From: CAYUEN01 sp964443745
Lineage (GTDB): Bacteria > Campylobacterota > Campylobacteria > Campylobacterales > QNZT01
DNA: 64,000 bases
Direction of reading: 5' to 3'
NCBI GenBank assembly: GCA_964443745.1
Contig: CAYUEN010000004.1
Coordinates: forward strand, 1-64,000
A program made the translations under genes and the position numbers. Each line of letters begins with the position of its first letter. Positions within the stretch are counted from its first letter, which is position 1. Below are positions 34,153 to 42,367 of this stretch, piece by piece. The notes beneath the pieces were generated by a model, which saw nothing but the letters and a program-made list of their open reading frames with translations, did no database searches and was not told where the DNA came from.

Positions 34153-34590
34153 ATGGCGTATTACAACTGGATTCTGGCGTTTCATGTGATGAGCGTGCTG
34201 TCGTGGATGGCGATGCTCTTCTATCAGCCCAGGCTCTATGTCTATCATGTCGAGCGTATGGCCAACGGCCCCGCATTTACAGACGTCATCAAGATCCAGG
34301 AAGAGAAACTCTACCGTTTTATCGGTACGCCCGCCCTCTGGGCGTCTTTGCTCAGCGGGCTCACGATGATCTGGCTCAACCCCGCCCTTTTGCAAGGCGG
34401 CGTTTGGCTCTATGTCAAACTCGCCGCGGCGACGCTCCTGATCGCCTACCATTTCAGCCTCGGCTACTTTAGAAAACGGCTGAAGGAAGACAGCTGCACC
34501 AAAAGCGGAAAATTCTTCAGAGTCTGGAACGAAATCCCCACGCTGCTGATGATCGTGATCGTCATCATGGTGGTGGTCAAACCGGTTTGA
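34153..34590 (+). CDS. hemJ: Protoporphyrinogen oxidase HemJ
   Basis: A 145-residue membrane protein with four hydrophobic segments. HemJ oxidises protoporphyrinogen IX to protoporphyrin IX in the penultimate step of haem synthesis. Family residues: the first histidine in LAFHVMSVLSWMAMLFYQPRLYVYH, the KLYRFIGTPAL segment, WLYVKL, and the C-terminal RVWNEIPTLLMI. The ATG at 34153 has AGAAGGAG upstream. It complements hemE in this window; the genes are not linked in one operon. Confidence 0.92.
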   Translation: MAYYNWILAFHVMSVLSWMAMLFYQPRLYVYHVERMANGPAFTDVIKIQEEKLYRFIGTPALWASLLSGLTMIWLNPALLQGGVWLYVKLAAATLLIAYHFSLGYFRKRLKEDSCTKSGKFFRVWNEIPTLLMIVIVIMVVVKPV

Positions 34591-34684
34591 AGCCGCCAGA
34601 AAGCGCTCGGAGCGATTTTTATCGTTGATCGCGATATAAAATTTCATTATATTTTGACCTCTTGCATACTTTACCCGAAACGTG

Positions 34685-34712
34685 TTACCATGGTAATGGC
34701 GGTATAGATACC
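34685..34712. promoter_or_regulatory. Two adjacent palindromes upstream of the dehydrogenase operon
   Basis: TTACCATGGTAA (34685-34696) is a perfect 12-base palindrome. Four bases later GGTAT-AG-ATACC (34701-34712) has 5-base arms. They lie 26-53 bases before the ATG of the first gene, where a regulator could bind. Confidence 0.45.
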
Positions 34713-34737
34713 GAACCCCACGACAAAGGAGCGAAAG

Positions 34738-35079
34738 ATGGGAAGAATGCAGGATAAACTCTCGGATATCAAACGGCTCATCGGAAAGTTGCAAAAACAG
34801 CAGCCCGAAGAGATCAAGGCGTTTTTGGATTTTATGACGGCGGCGGAGAAAGAGGGCGCTTTGTCCACCAGACAAAAAGAGCTCGTCAACGTCGGTCTGG
34901 CCGTCGCAGCACAGTGTGAATGGTGTATCGCGCTCCATGTAGAGGGGGCGCTCAAAGCGGGAGCGAGCAAGGAGGAGATTCTCGAAGCGGCGATGCAGGC
35001 GGTATTGATGCATGGGGGTCCGGCCCTGATGTATATGACGCCGGTCGAAGCGGCGCTCGAGGAGTTCGCCGATGGATAA
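34738..35079 (+). CDS. AhpD-like carboxymuconolactone decarboxylase family protein
   Basis: A 113-residue protein of the CMD/AhpD family. The redox pair and histidine are present as CEWCIALHVEGALKAG, the pattern of AhpD, which in mycobacteria is reduced through a lipoylated E2. The ATG at 34738 follows AAAGGAG. It overlaps the E1 alpha start by 8 bases. Being first in an operon with a lipoylated E2 and a dihydrolipoyl dehydrogenase, it may draw electrons from lipoate to reduce peroxides or disulfides. That role is inferred. Confidence 0.88.
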   Translation: MGRMQDKLSDIKRLIGKLQKQQPEEIKAFLDFMTAAEKEGALSTRQKELVNVGLAVAAQCEWCIALHVEGALKAGASKEEILEAAMQAVLMHGGPALMYMTPVEAALEEFADG

Positions 35080-36043
35080 ACTGCTGGTGGAGAATTTCTA
35101 CTATCTTATGAAACTCGGCCGCGAATTCGAAATCGCGGCCAAAGAGGCCTATATGGAGGGGAAGATAGCCGGTTTTCTCCATCTGGATATCGGACAGGAG
35201 GCGATCAGTGCCGGATCGATGCGTGCCTTTGCCAAAGGGGATGTCTTCACGACCTATCGTGAACATGTGCTTGCGATCGCACGCGGTATTCCCGCCAAAA
35301 GCGTGATGGCGGAGCTTTTTGGCAAAGCCACGGGCGTAAGCGGAGGCAAGGGGGGATCGATGCACCTTTTCGAGCCGCAGTTGGACTTTTACGGCGGTGA
35401 CGCGATCGTGGGGGGACAATTGCCGCTGGCGGTGGGATGCGCCTACGCCAGAAAGATGCAGCGCGAACACAGCGGCGTAATGGTGCTTTTCGGAGACGGC
35501 GCGACCAACGGCGGCGCTTTTTTCGAATCGATCAACATCGCCAGCGCCTGGAAGCTGCCGTTGATCTTTCTATGCGAAAACAACCGCTACGCGATCGGAA
35601 CCGATATCGCTTGGGTCTCTCCTTTTACGCAACTCCACAAAAAAGCCAAAGGATATATGCCGGCCGTAGAGGTGGACGGGATGGACGTACTGGCAGTCTA
35701 CGAAGCGGTCAAGGAGGCGAAGGAGTATATAGAAGAGGGGTTGGGGCCCTACTTCATCGAAGCTCACACCTACCGCTACGAAGGCCATTCGATGAGTGAT
35801 AGCGGGGATTACCGCTCCCCCGAGGAACTTTCGATCTACAAGGCGAAGGATCCCGTCGAAAACCTCAAAAACAAGGCGCTCGAAAAAGGGATCGTCGATC
35901 AAGGCTTTTTCGATACCATCGATCTGAAGGTGAAAGAGGAGGTGCAAGAGGCGCTTTCGTATGCGGAGTCTTCTCCCGAACCCGATCCGAGCGAATTGAA
36001 GACGGACGTATTCTGCAAGGAGTGCACCTATGTTATATCGTGA
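35072..36043 (+). CDS. pdhA: 2-oxoacid dehydrogenase E1 component, alpha subunit
   Basis: The E1 alpha subunit, with E1 beta, decarboxylates a 2-oxoacid (probably pyruvate) by thiamine diphosphate and transfers the acyl unit to lipoyl-E2. The 323-residue protein shows the TPP motif GDGATNGGAFFESIN ... NNRYAI, the substrate-channel stretch GKGGSMHLF and GHSMSDSGDYRS with the phosphorylation-loop position of the family. Acetoin dehydrogenase E1 is very similar and cannot be excluded. Campylobacterota more often use pyruvate:ferredoxin oxidoreductase, so this operon is an addition. Overlaps both neighbours. Confidence 0.88.
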   Translation: MDKLLVENFYYLMKLGREFEIAAKEAYMEGKIAGFLHLDIGQEAISAGSMRAFAKGDVFTTYREHVLAIARGIPAKSVMAELFGKATGVSGGKGGSMHLFEPQLDFYGGDAIVGGQLPLAVGCAYARKMQREHSGVMVLFGDGATNGGAFFESINIASAWKLPLIFLCENNRYAIGTDIAWVSPFTQLHKKAKGYMPAVEVDGMDVLAVYEAVKEAKEYIEEGLGPYFIEAHTYRYEGHSMSDSGDYRSPEELSIYKAKDPVENLKNKALEKGIVDQGFFDTIDLKVKEEVQEALSYAESSPEPDPSELKTDVFCKECTYVIS

Positions 36044-37007
36044 AGCCCTCAACCGTGCGATCGACGAAGCGATGGAGATGGACGAACGGGTCGTGATGCT
36101 CGGAGAAGATGTGGGGCGCTACGGCGGCAGCTATCGGGTGAGCGAAGGGCTCTATGCAAAATACGGCGGTATGCGAGTCATCGATACGCCGATCGCGGAG
36201 CTTTCGATCGTGGGAAACGCGATCGGTATGGCGATCGGAGGACTTCGGCCGATCGCGGAAATCATGACAGTGAACTTTTCGTTGCTCGCGGCGGATCAGA
36301 TTGTCAACCATGCGGCCAAACTCCGCTATATGAGCGGCGGCAAAGTGGCGATTCCGTTGACGATACGGATGCCCGGAGGCGTCTCCAGGCAGTTGGGCGC
36401 CCAACACAGCGAAAACTACGAAGCCTTCTACGCTTCGCAACCGGGGTTGATCGTACTGGCCGCCTCCAATCCGGACTACGCCTACCACGGTCTCAAAAAG
36501 GCGATCATGATGGACGATCCGGTAGTCTTTCTCGAGCATGAACTCCTCTACAATACCGAAGGGGAGATTCGTTCGCACAAAACGTTCGACCCTTTCAGAG
36601 CGGAAATCGTCAAGGAGGGAAAAGATATCACGATCGTCACCTATCTCAAAATGCGTTACGACGTGATGAAAGCGGTCGGAGAAATCGAGCGGGAATTGGG
36701 CGCGAGCGTGGAGGTGATCGATCTCAACTCTCTCCGTCCGATCGATTTTGCGACCATCGAAACATCGGTACGAAAGACCGGACGGGTCGTCATCGTGGAG
36801 GAGGATCACAAGACGGGAGGTTACGGCGCGCAGATCGCGGCGCAAATCGCCGAAGAGCTCTTCTACCTTCTGGACGCTCCGATTCTCAGAATCGCGGGTG
36901 AAGACGTACCGATTCCCTACAACCGCCGGCTCGAACTCGCCTCCATCCCCACCCCGGATAAGATATCGGCGAAAGTGATCGCATGGGGAGGCAAACATGG
37001 CTTATGA
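36030..37007 (+). CDS. pdhB: 2-oxoacid dehydrogenase E1 component, beta subunit
   Basis: A 325-residue transketolase-type subunit that partners E1 alpha. Family motifs are VVMLGEDVGRYGGSYRVSEG near the N-terminus, DTPIAELSIVGNAIGMAIGG, LTIRMPGG, and the C-terminal domain with DLNSLRPID and VEEDHKTGGYGAQIA. The ATG at 36030 overlaps E1 alpha by 14 bases and its end overlaps E2 by 11, so the three are made together. Confidence 0.92.
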   Translation: MLYREALNRAIDEAMEMDERVVMLGEDVGRYGGSYRVSEGLYAKYGGMRVIDTPIAELSIVGNAIGMAIGGLRPIAEIMTVNFSLLAADQIVNHAAKLRYMSGGKVAIPLTIRMPGGVSRQLGAQHSENYEAFYASQPGLIVLAASNPDYAYHGLKKAIMMDDPVVFLEHELLYNTEGEIRSHKTFDPFRAEIVKEGKDITIVTYLKMRYDVMKAVGEIERELGASVEVIDLNSLRPIDFATIETSVRKTGRVVIVEEDHKTGGYGAQIAAQIAEELFYLLDAPILRIAGEDVPIPYNRRLELASIPTPDKISAKVIAWGGKHGL

Positions 37008-38232
37008 GATCACGATGCCGATCCTCTCGGATACGATGGAGAGCGGAAAACTGATCAAATGGCATGTCAAACCGGGCGATCGCGTCAAAAAAGGGGATGT
37101 GATCGCGGAGGTGGAGTCGGACAAGGCGATTATGGAGGTGCAGAGTTTCAAGGACGGAATCGTCGAAGAGCTCAAAGCAAAAGAGGGGGAAGAGGTGCCG
37201 GTCAAGAAGGTCATCGCTGTCATAAAGCCCGCCGAAACCGCCGAAAAAACACCGCCTCCGCCCGTCGATCTCCCTCCCTCCGAAAAGAAAGAAACTCCCC
37301 CACCCGATAAGACCAATCCGATACTCGACATTATCGGCTCCCCCGTCGAATCTTCGCATCCGCCTTTTTTCGAAGCTTCTCCCGCCGCGAGAAAGAAAGC
37401 CGCGGAGCTCGGATTGGATGGGAAACGCCTCCAAGAAGAGGGGAGACTTCCCCGCCCCGCCCATCTGAAAGATTTGGAGAGCCTCTGGCTGGAGCGCTAT
37501 TTTACTCCCGCGGCCAGAAAAACGATGGAGCGGTTTGGCATCGATCCTTTGAAACTCAAGCGGGAGCGAAAGGTGACGCGAGAAGAGGTGGAAGCCTATG
37601 CTCGCGCCCACCATCTGAGCGAAAGGATCGAAATCTCCTCCAACCAAAAAGCGATCATCTCCCATATGAAAAAGGCGGCGGCAAAGCCGGTCTACCGTAT
37701 ATACGACAGACTCGATCTTTCGAATATACCCCGCACCGAAGAGATCAAGCTGACCAGTTGGATCGTGAAACTCTTCGCCGATACGATGGCGGCGTTTCCG
37801 ACGATGCGTACGATCTATCGGGAGGAAAGCTTTTGGCGGTATGCGGGCGCCAATATCGCCGTGGCCGTGGCGACGGACGAAGCGCTCTATACCCCCGTAC
37901 TCAAAAATGCCGACGAAATGGCCCCGAAAGAGATCGACGATTGGATACGCAAAATCAAGAAAAAGGCCATTACAGGAGATTTCAAACCCGAGGAGTTTAA
38001 AGATTCGAGTCTGGGTATCAGCAATCTGGGTATGTTCGGTATCGAAGCGTTCGATGCGTTGATCAACCGGGACGACTGCGCGATGGCGGCGATCGGAGCG
38101 ATGAGAGAGCATGTCGTCTCCGTCACGGTCGCGTTCGACCACCGGGTGGTCAACGGCAAAGAGGGGGCGCGTTTCATCCAGGCGCTCAAAGAGCGTGCGA
38201 ACGATGCGCGCTACATTCGGACACTCGCTTGA
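36997..38232 (+). CDS. pdhC: Dihydrolipoamide acyltransferase E2 with two subunit-binding segments
   Basis: A 411-residue E2 core. The lipoyl domain is at residues 1-78 with lipoylated K43 (ESDKAIMEV). A proline-rich linker follows (80-125). Two segments match the peripheral subunit-binding domain: residues 127-160 (SPAARKKAAELGLD) and 169-201 (TPAARKTMERFGID). The acyltransferase domain ends with the catalytic histidine H382 (FDHRVVNG). A single binding domain is the usual case, so the duplication is unusual. Overlaps E1 beta. Name pyruvate or acetoin E2 is open. Confidence 0.9.
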   Translation: MAYEITMPILSDTMESGKLIKWHVKPGDRVKKGDVIAEVESDKAIMEVQSFKDGIVEELKAKEGEEVPVKKVIAVIKPAETAEKTPPPPVDLPPSEKKETPPPDKTNPILDIIGSPVESSHPPFFEASPAARKKAAELGLDGKRLQEEGRLPRPAHLKDLESLWLERYFTPAARKTMERFGIDPLKLKRERKVTREEVEAYARAHHLSERIEISSNQKAIISHMKKAAAKPVYRIYDRLDLSNIPRTEEIKLTSWIVKLFADTMAAFPTMRTIYREESFWRYAGANIAVAVATDEALYTPVLKNADEMAPKEIDDWIRKIKKKAITGDFKPEEFKDSSLGISNLGMFGIEAFDALINRDDCAMAAIGAMREHVVSVTVAFDHRVVNGKEGARFIQALKERANDARYIRTLA

Positions 38233-38240
38233 GACGACCG

Positions 38241-39140
38241 ATGGGCGAAACGTTTCACAAATTCGTCAAAATGGTCGGAACCGGCCCCAAAAGCAACCGG
38301 GATCTAAGCCAAGAAGAGGCGGCTTCGATGATGGAGATGATACTGGAAAAAAGAGCGTTTTCGGAGCAGATCGCCGCCTTTTTGCTCGGTTGGCGTCTCA
38401 AGCCGGAAACCGATGCGGAGTTTCGCGGCGCCCTGGAAGCGATCGACAGATATACGAAGCGAATAGACATACCCGATTCGGTGGAACTGGGATATCCGTT
38501 TGACGGCAAGAACAAAAGCTTCTATCTGCTGCCGCTTGTAGGCAGGCTGCTCTCAAAAAAGGATCCGACCCTGATCGTCAGCGGCGGTGCCAGACAGCCC
38601 GCCAAAGGGGGAGTGACGCTGCGAGAACTGGATGAACGGACAACTTGGCCCCGATCGGTGCGGTATTTCGACCGCGCCGACTACGCGCCCGCCCTCGAAG
38701 CGCTCACTCCTATTAGGCAACGGTTGGGATTGCGTACGGCGCTCAATACGCTGGAGAAGCTGCCGTATGTGGCATCGAGCCGCTGGGCGATCACCGGAGT
38801 CTTTCACCGTCCTTACGTCAGAAAATACGCGGCGATCTTCGCGGGACGGTACGAAAGGCTGATGCTGCTGCAAGGAAGCGAAGGAAGTCCCGAAATCTTC
38901 GGAAAAAGCCGATTTTGGATCGTGGAGGGGGATACGATTCGGGAAGATTCGGTCGATCCGAGGGATTTTGGTATCGGTTTTCTGAAATCGTGGCGTAAAA
39001 TCACGCTCGATGAGGCGCTCGGAGAGCTTGAAAACCCCTCCGAAGAGGTGTGGGGGCTCGCGCGGCTCAATGCCGCGGTGATCCGCTACGTGGCGGGAAG
39101 AGCAAAAACGATCGAACAGGCATACGAGGAGTTGCTATGA
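38241..39140 (+). CDS. TrpD2/YbiB-like phosphoribosyltransferase family 3 protein
   Basis: A 299-residue protein resembling the anthranilate phosphoribosyltransferase fold. The N-terminal helical part is LSQEEAASMMEMILEKRAFSEQIAAFLLGWRLK; the catalytic half has lost the TrpD glycine loops, reading VSGGARQPAKGGVT where TrpD has GTGGD. This fits the TrpD2/YbiB branch, which includes a nucleic-acid-binding E. coli protein. The ATG at 38241 is used; a TTG at 38229 overlapping the E2 stop is also possible. Its place inside a dehydrogenase operon gives no clear functional hint. Confidence 0.7.
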   Translation: MGETFHKFVKMVGTGPKSNRDLSQEEAASMMEMILEKRAFSEQIAAFLLGWRLKPETDAEFRGALEAIDRYTKRIDIPDSVELGYPFDGKNKSFYLLPLVGRLLSKKDPTLIVSGGARQPAKGGVTLRELDERTTWPRSVRYFDRADYAPALEALTPIRQRLGLRTALNTLEKLPYVASSRWAITGVFHRPYVRKYAAIFAGRYERLMLLQGSEGSPEIFGKSRFWIVEGDTIREDSVDPRDFGIGFLKSWRKITLDEALGELENPSEEVWGLARLNAAVIRYVAGRAKTIEQAYEELL

Positions 39141-39529
39141 GAGAGAGATTGACGGTGCTGGGCATCGAGGAGATGGACGGGATCCACAGACAGGAGCTGG
39201 AAATGCTGGATGCGCTACTGGAAGCGATCGACAACGAAACGGACGAAACGCGTGTGACGTTGAAGTTCGAAGCGTTGTTGGAAGATATGCGCAGACATTT
39301 CGAATACGAAGAGTCGCTGATGCGCGGGAAGGGATTCGGGATGTACAATATCCACAAAAGCGATCATGACAAAATGCTTTCGGAGGTGCGCTATCTGCTG
39401 GGAGAGTGGCGCAGCCGTCGGGATCGCGCACGAATCAAGGAGTACTTCGAGTACGAATTCGCCTTTTGGCTTCCCCAGCATATCGCCGCGATGGATACGG
39501 TCCTTGCGGAGTTTTTGAGAGGATTGTAG
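39137..39529 (+). CDS. Bacteriohaemerythrin
   Basis: A 130-residue four-helix protein binding a non-haem di-iron site for oxygen. The ligand pattern is seen: the first H in GIHRQELEMLD, then HFEYEESLM (HxxxE), HKSDHDKML (HxxxH) and the C-terminal HIAAMD (HxxxxD). The ATG overlaps the TGA of the preceding gene (ATGA). In this operon it might shield the oxygen-sensitive lipoyl enzymes, or deliver or sense oxygen; this is inference. E3 follows after 17 bases. Confidence 0.93.
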   Translation: MRERLTVLGIEEMDGIHRQELEMLDALLEAIDNETDETRVTLKFEALLEDMRRHFEYEESLMRGKGFGMYNIHKSDHDKMLSEVRYLLGEWRSRRDRARIKEYFEYEFAFWLPQHIAAMDTVLAEFLRGL

Positions 39530-39546
39530 AAAGAGGGGATTTTTTT

Positions 39547-40872
39547 ATGAAATACGACATCATCTATATCGGCGGCGGTTTGAACTACGAAGGGGCGATT
39601 TTGGCGGCAAAAGCCGGAAAGAGGGTGTTGCTGATAGAGCGGGACCTGAAGATGTTGGGCGGCACTTGCCTGCACAGAGGCTGCATCCCCTCCAAATATC
39701 TGCTCCATTTCGCGCAGACCCGGCTCGATCTTCGCCGTAACGTCTTTCGTATTCACAAAAACAGGTTGAAGATGGATCGAGCGCTTGCCGAAATAGAGGG
39801 TGTGCTCGCCAAGGCGACCGAAGCGATCAAAAAGCAACTGGTTTACGCGAAAGTGGAAGTCGTCGAAGGAGAAGGAGTCGTCACCGCTCCCCATATCGTG
39901 GAGGCGGCAGGTCGTCGTTTCGAGGGGGAGCATATCGTTTTGGGTATCGGTTCGGCCCCTTTCGTCCCGGAGGGGTTCGAGTACGACGGCAGGCGGGTGA
40001 TCACGAGCGACGAAGCGCTGAGACTCGATACGCTACCCGAATCGATCGGAATCGTGGGCGGCGGGGCGATCGGGTTGGAGTTCGCCTCCTTTTTCGCGGC
40101 AAACGACACGAATGTCACCCTCTTTCTTCGCCACGATACGATTCTGCCCAAATCCCATCCGCTTCTCTCTTCCGCCTTGATGAAAAAACTGCGGGAGATT
40201 GGCGTGAAATTCGTCACCGATGCGAAAATATCGGGTGTGAAATCCGAAAAGGAGTACGCCGAGGTGACAACCCTTTCGCAGCGCTACCGGTTCGATCGTC
40301 TTCTTGTCGCCACCGGCCGCAAACCTCTCACCGACGCGGTCGCGACGCCCGAAATCACGCTCGGCAAGGGAATCGAGACGGATAGCCGTTTCGAAACCAC
40401 CCTGCCCGCCCACTATGCGATAGGGGATTGCAACGGCAAACTCCAGCTCGCTCATGCCGCCAGGGCCGAGGTGCGTTACGTCACCAGACGGATACTCGGC
40501 GAAAATCCCAAAATCGTGACGATGGAACAGATTCCCAAATTCATCAACACCCTACCGATGGGTTTTGCGGAGGTCGGACTCACGAAGCGGGAATTGGAAG
40601 ATCGGGGTATCGATTACAAGGAGTCGTTTTTCGCTCTCTCGGCACTCACCCTTTCGGGTGCGTATGATGCCCTCGAAGGGATGGTCATACTCTACGCCGA
40701 TAGCGAAAACTTCATCGTGGGAGCCGAATTGCTCGCACCCAATGCCGCCGAACTGATCGGTATCGCGGCGACCGCTCTGAGCGGCCAGTTGGATCGTGAC
40801 ACTTTTCTCGAAACCGTCTTCGCCCATCCGACGTTCAGCGAAGGGTTCGATCATGCGGCGATGCGCCTGTGA
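39547..40872 (+). CDS. Dihydrolipoyl dehydrogenase-like flavoprotein (E3)
   Basis: A 441-residue pyridine nucleotide-disulfide oxidoreductase. The redox cysteines C41 and C46 lie in GGTCLHRGCIPSK, and the C-terminal base is in H427-P-x3-E432 (HPTFSE), as in E3. The NAD site is GIVGGGAIGLEFASFF. The FAD-binding start reads YIGGGLNYEGAILAA, where the last glycine of GxGxxG is replaced by tyrosine. The ATG at 39547 is preceded by GAGGGG at longer distance. It should reoxidise lipoyl-E2; a related mercuric or trypanothione type role is less likely. Confidence 0.87.
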   Translation: MKYDIIYIGGGLNYEGAILAAKAGKRVLLIERDLKMLGGTCLHRGCIPSKYLLHFAQTRLDLRRNVFRIHKNRLKMDRALAEIEGVLAKATEAIKKQLVYAKVEVVEGEGVVTAPHIVEAAGRRFEGEHIVLGIGSAPFVPEGFEYDGRRVITSDEALRLDTLPESIGIVGGGAIGLEFASFFAANDTNVTLFLRHDTILPKSHPLLSSALMKKLREIGVKFVTDAKISGVKSEKEYAEVTTLSQRYRFDRLLVATGRKPLTDAVATPEITLGKGIETDSRFETTLPAHYAIGDCNGKLQLAHAARAEVRYVTRRILGENPKIVTMEQIPKFINTLPMGFAEVGLTKRELEDRGIDYKESFFALSALTLSGAYDALEGMVILYADSENFIVGAELLAPNAAELIGIAATALSGQLDRDTFLETVFAHPTFSEGFDHAAMRL

Positions 40873-41444
40873 TCCGAATCGTCGAAAAGGGCGTCTTGCC
40901 CTACAAGACGGCGATGGCGGAGATGGATCGATACCATGTCGAAGTGGTCGCCGGAGCGGATCCCGTGTTGATCGTTTGTGAGCACGAGCCGGTCTATACC
41001 GTCGGCAGCGACGTATCCGAGTGGGAGGTTCCGGTCGTTCGAAGCGACAGAGGCGGTTCGATCACCTACCATGCTCCCGGCCAGTTGATCTGGTATTTTA
41101 TCTTTCCCGTATCCGACCCGCCCGGTTTCTACAGGCGCGTCGTGCGGATTTTGCGCACCTATCTGCGGGAGTTGGATCCGAAGATCCGATACGATACGAA
41201 GATGCCCGGATTCTATATCCGAAATCGAAAACTCCTCTCTCTGGGCTTTCGCTATCGAAAAGGGGTTAGCAGACACGGTATCGCGTTGAATGTCGATCTT
41301 GATCTCGCCCCTTTTCGCAAGATTCGTCCGTGCAATCTGGAGGGAATCGTTCCCACTTCGCTTCGGGCGGAAAATCTCCCTTGCGACAAAACCGAAATCC
41401 GCTCCGAACTCACCCGAAGGATCGTCGATGGTTTCTCCCTATAA
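40869..41444 (+). CDS. lipB: Octanoyl-ACP:protein octanoyltransferase LipB
   Basis: LipB moves the octanoyl chain from acyl carrier protein to the lipoyl domain of E2. The 191-residue protein has the substrate site RGGSITYHAPGQ and the catalytic lysine K121 (KLLSLGFRYRKGVS) and cysteine C155 (RPCNLEG). The common HGPGQ is HAPGQ here. The start is GTG 40869 overlapping the E3 stop by 4 bases, and the end overlaps lipA by 17, so E2 and its lipoylation enzymes are co-produced. Confidence 0.95.
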   Translation: MIRIVEKGVLPYKTAMAEMDRYHVEVVAGADPVLIVCEHEPVYTVGSDVSEWEVPVVRSDRGGSITYHAPGQLIWYFIFPVSDPPGFYRRVVRILRTYLRELDPKIRYDTKMPGFYIRNRKLLSLGFRYRKGVSRHGIALNVDLDLAPFRKIRPCNLEGIVPTSLRAENLPCDKTEIRSELTRRIVDGFSL

Positions 41445-42258
41445 GCCCCGCGTCAAAGCTCCCGCTTCAAAGAGCGTCGAGGCGGTGCGAAATATCGTCG
41501 AGGATTTTGGCCTCCATGTCGTCTGTCGGGAGTCGGCTTGTCCCAATATCGCCGAATGTTTCGAACGAAAAACCGCGACTTTTCTGATTTTGGGAGAGCG
41601 ATGCACGAGAAGTTGTCGTTTCTGTAACGTCGCCACCGCCAAACCGCGGCCTCCCGATCCGCTGGAGCCTTACAGATTGGCCGAAGCCGTCGATATATTG
41701 GGCCTTTCGTACGTTGTGCTCACCTCCGTCGATCGCGACGATCTGAAAGATTTCGGTGCCGCCCATTTCGTCCGTAGCATAGAAGCGCTCAAGGCGAAAA
41801 TCCCCGCGATCCGTATCGAAGCGCTCACTCCCGATTTCAAAGGCGATTTTGCCGCGCTGGATCTTCTGATCGAGAGTCGACCCCACAAACTCGCCCACAA
41901 TATGGAGACGGTTCGCCGCCTCTCCGCGGCGCTTCGTCCGCAGAGCGACTACGACAGAAGCCTGATGGTACTTTATCGCTACGCCAAGAGCGGTATCGCG
42001 ACCAAAACCTCTCTGATGGTGGGGCTTGGCGAAACGAAGGCGGAAATAATCGAAACGATGAAAGAAATCCGCGATGCGGGCGTGCGCGACCTGACGCTGG
42101 GACAGTATCTAAGACCTACCCCCCGCCATGCGCCGGTCGCACGCTACTATGCGCCGGAAATCTTCGTCGAACTGGGTGAAATCGCCAAAGAGATGGGGTT
42201 TGTCGGAGTCGCCAGCGGACCGCTGGTGCGAAGCTCCTATTTTGCGGACCGACTCTAG
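41428..42258 (+). CDS. lipA: Lipoyl synthase LipA
   Basis: LipA inserts two sulfur atoms into the octanoyl group on E2, by radical SAM chemistry. The auxiliary cluster cysteines C33, C38 and C44 are in CRESACPNIAEC, and the radical SAM motif C59-x3-C63-x2-C66 in CTRSCRFC. The C-terminal SSYFADRL region holds the serine ligand (VRSSY). The 276-residue length is standard. The ATG at 41428 lies inside lipB; an upstream frame to 41290 lacks homology. Confidence 0.97.
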   Translation: MVSPYKPRVKAPASKSVEAVRNIVEDFGLHVVCRESACPNIAECFERKTATFLILGERCTRSCRFCNVATAKPRPPDPLEPYRLAEAVDILGLSYVVLTSVDRDDLKDFGAAHFVRSIEALKAKIPAIRIEALTPDFKGDFAALDLLIESRPHKLAHNMETVRRLSAALRPQSDYDRSLMVLYRYAKSGIATKTSLMVGLGETKAEIIETMKEIRDAGVRDLTLGQYLRPTPRHAPVARYYAPEIFVELGEIAKEMGFVGVASGPLVRSSYFADRL

Positions 42259-42367
42259 GAGGCGAAGTCGAAGCGTTTTTATCGAAAAAGATGAAGGAAA
42301 AATATGGAATGATATCGAAAACGACGGTGTGCGTCCGCACACCATTTCGCTGAAACGGGGAGGTCGG

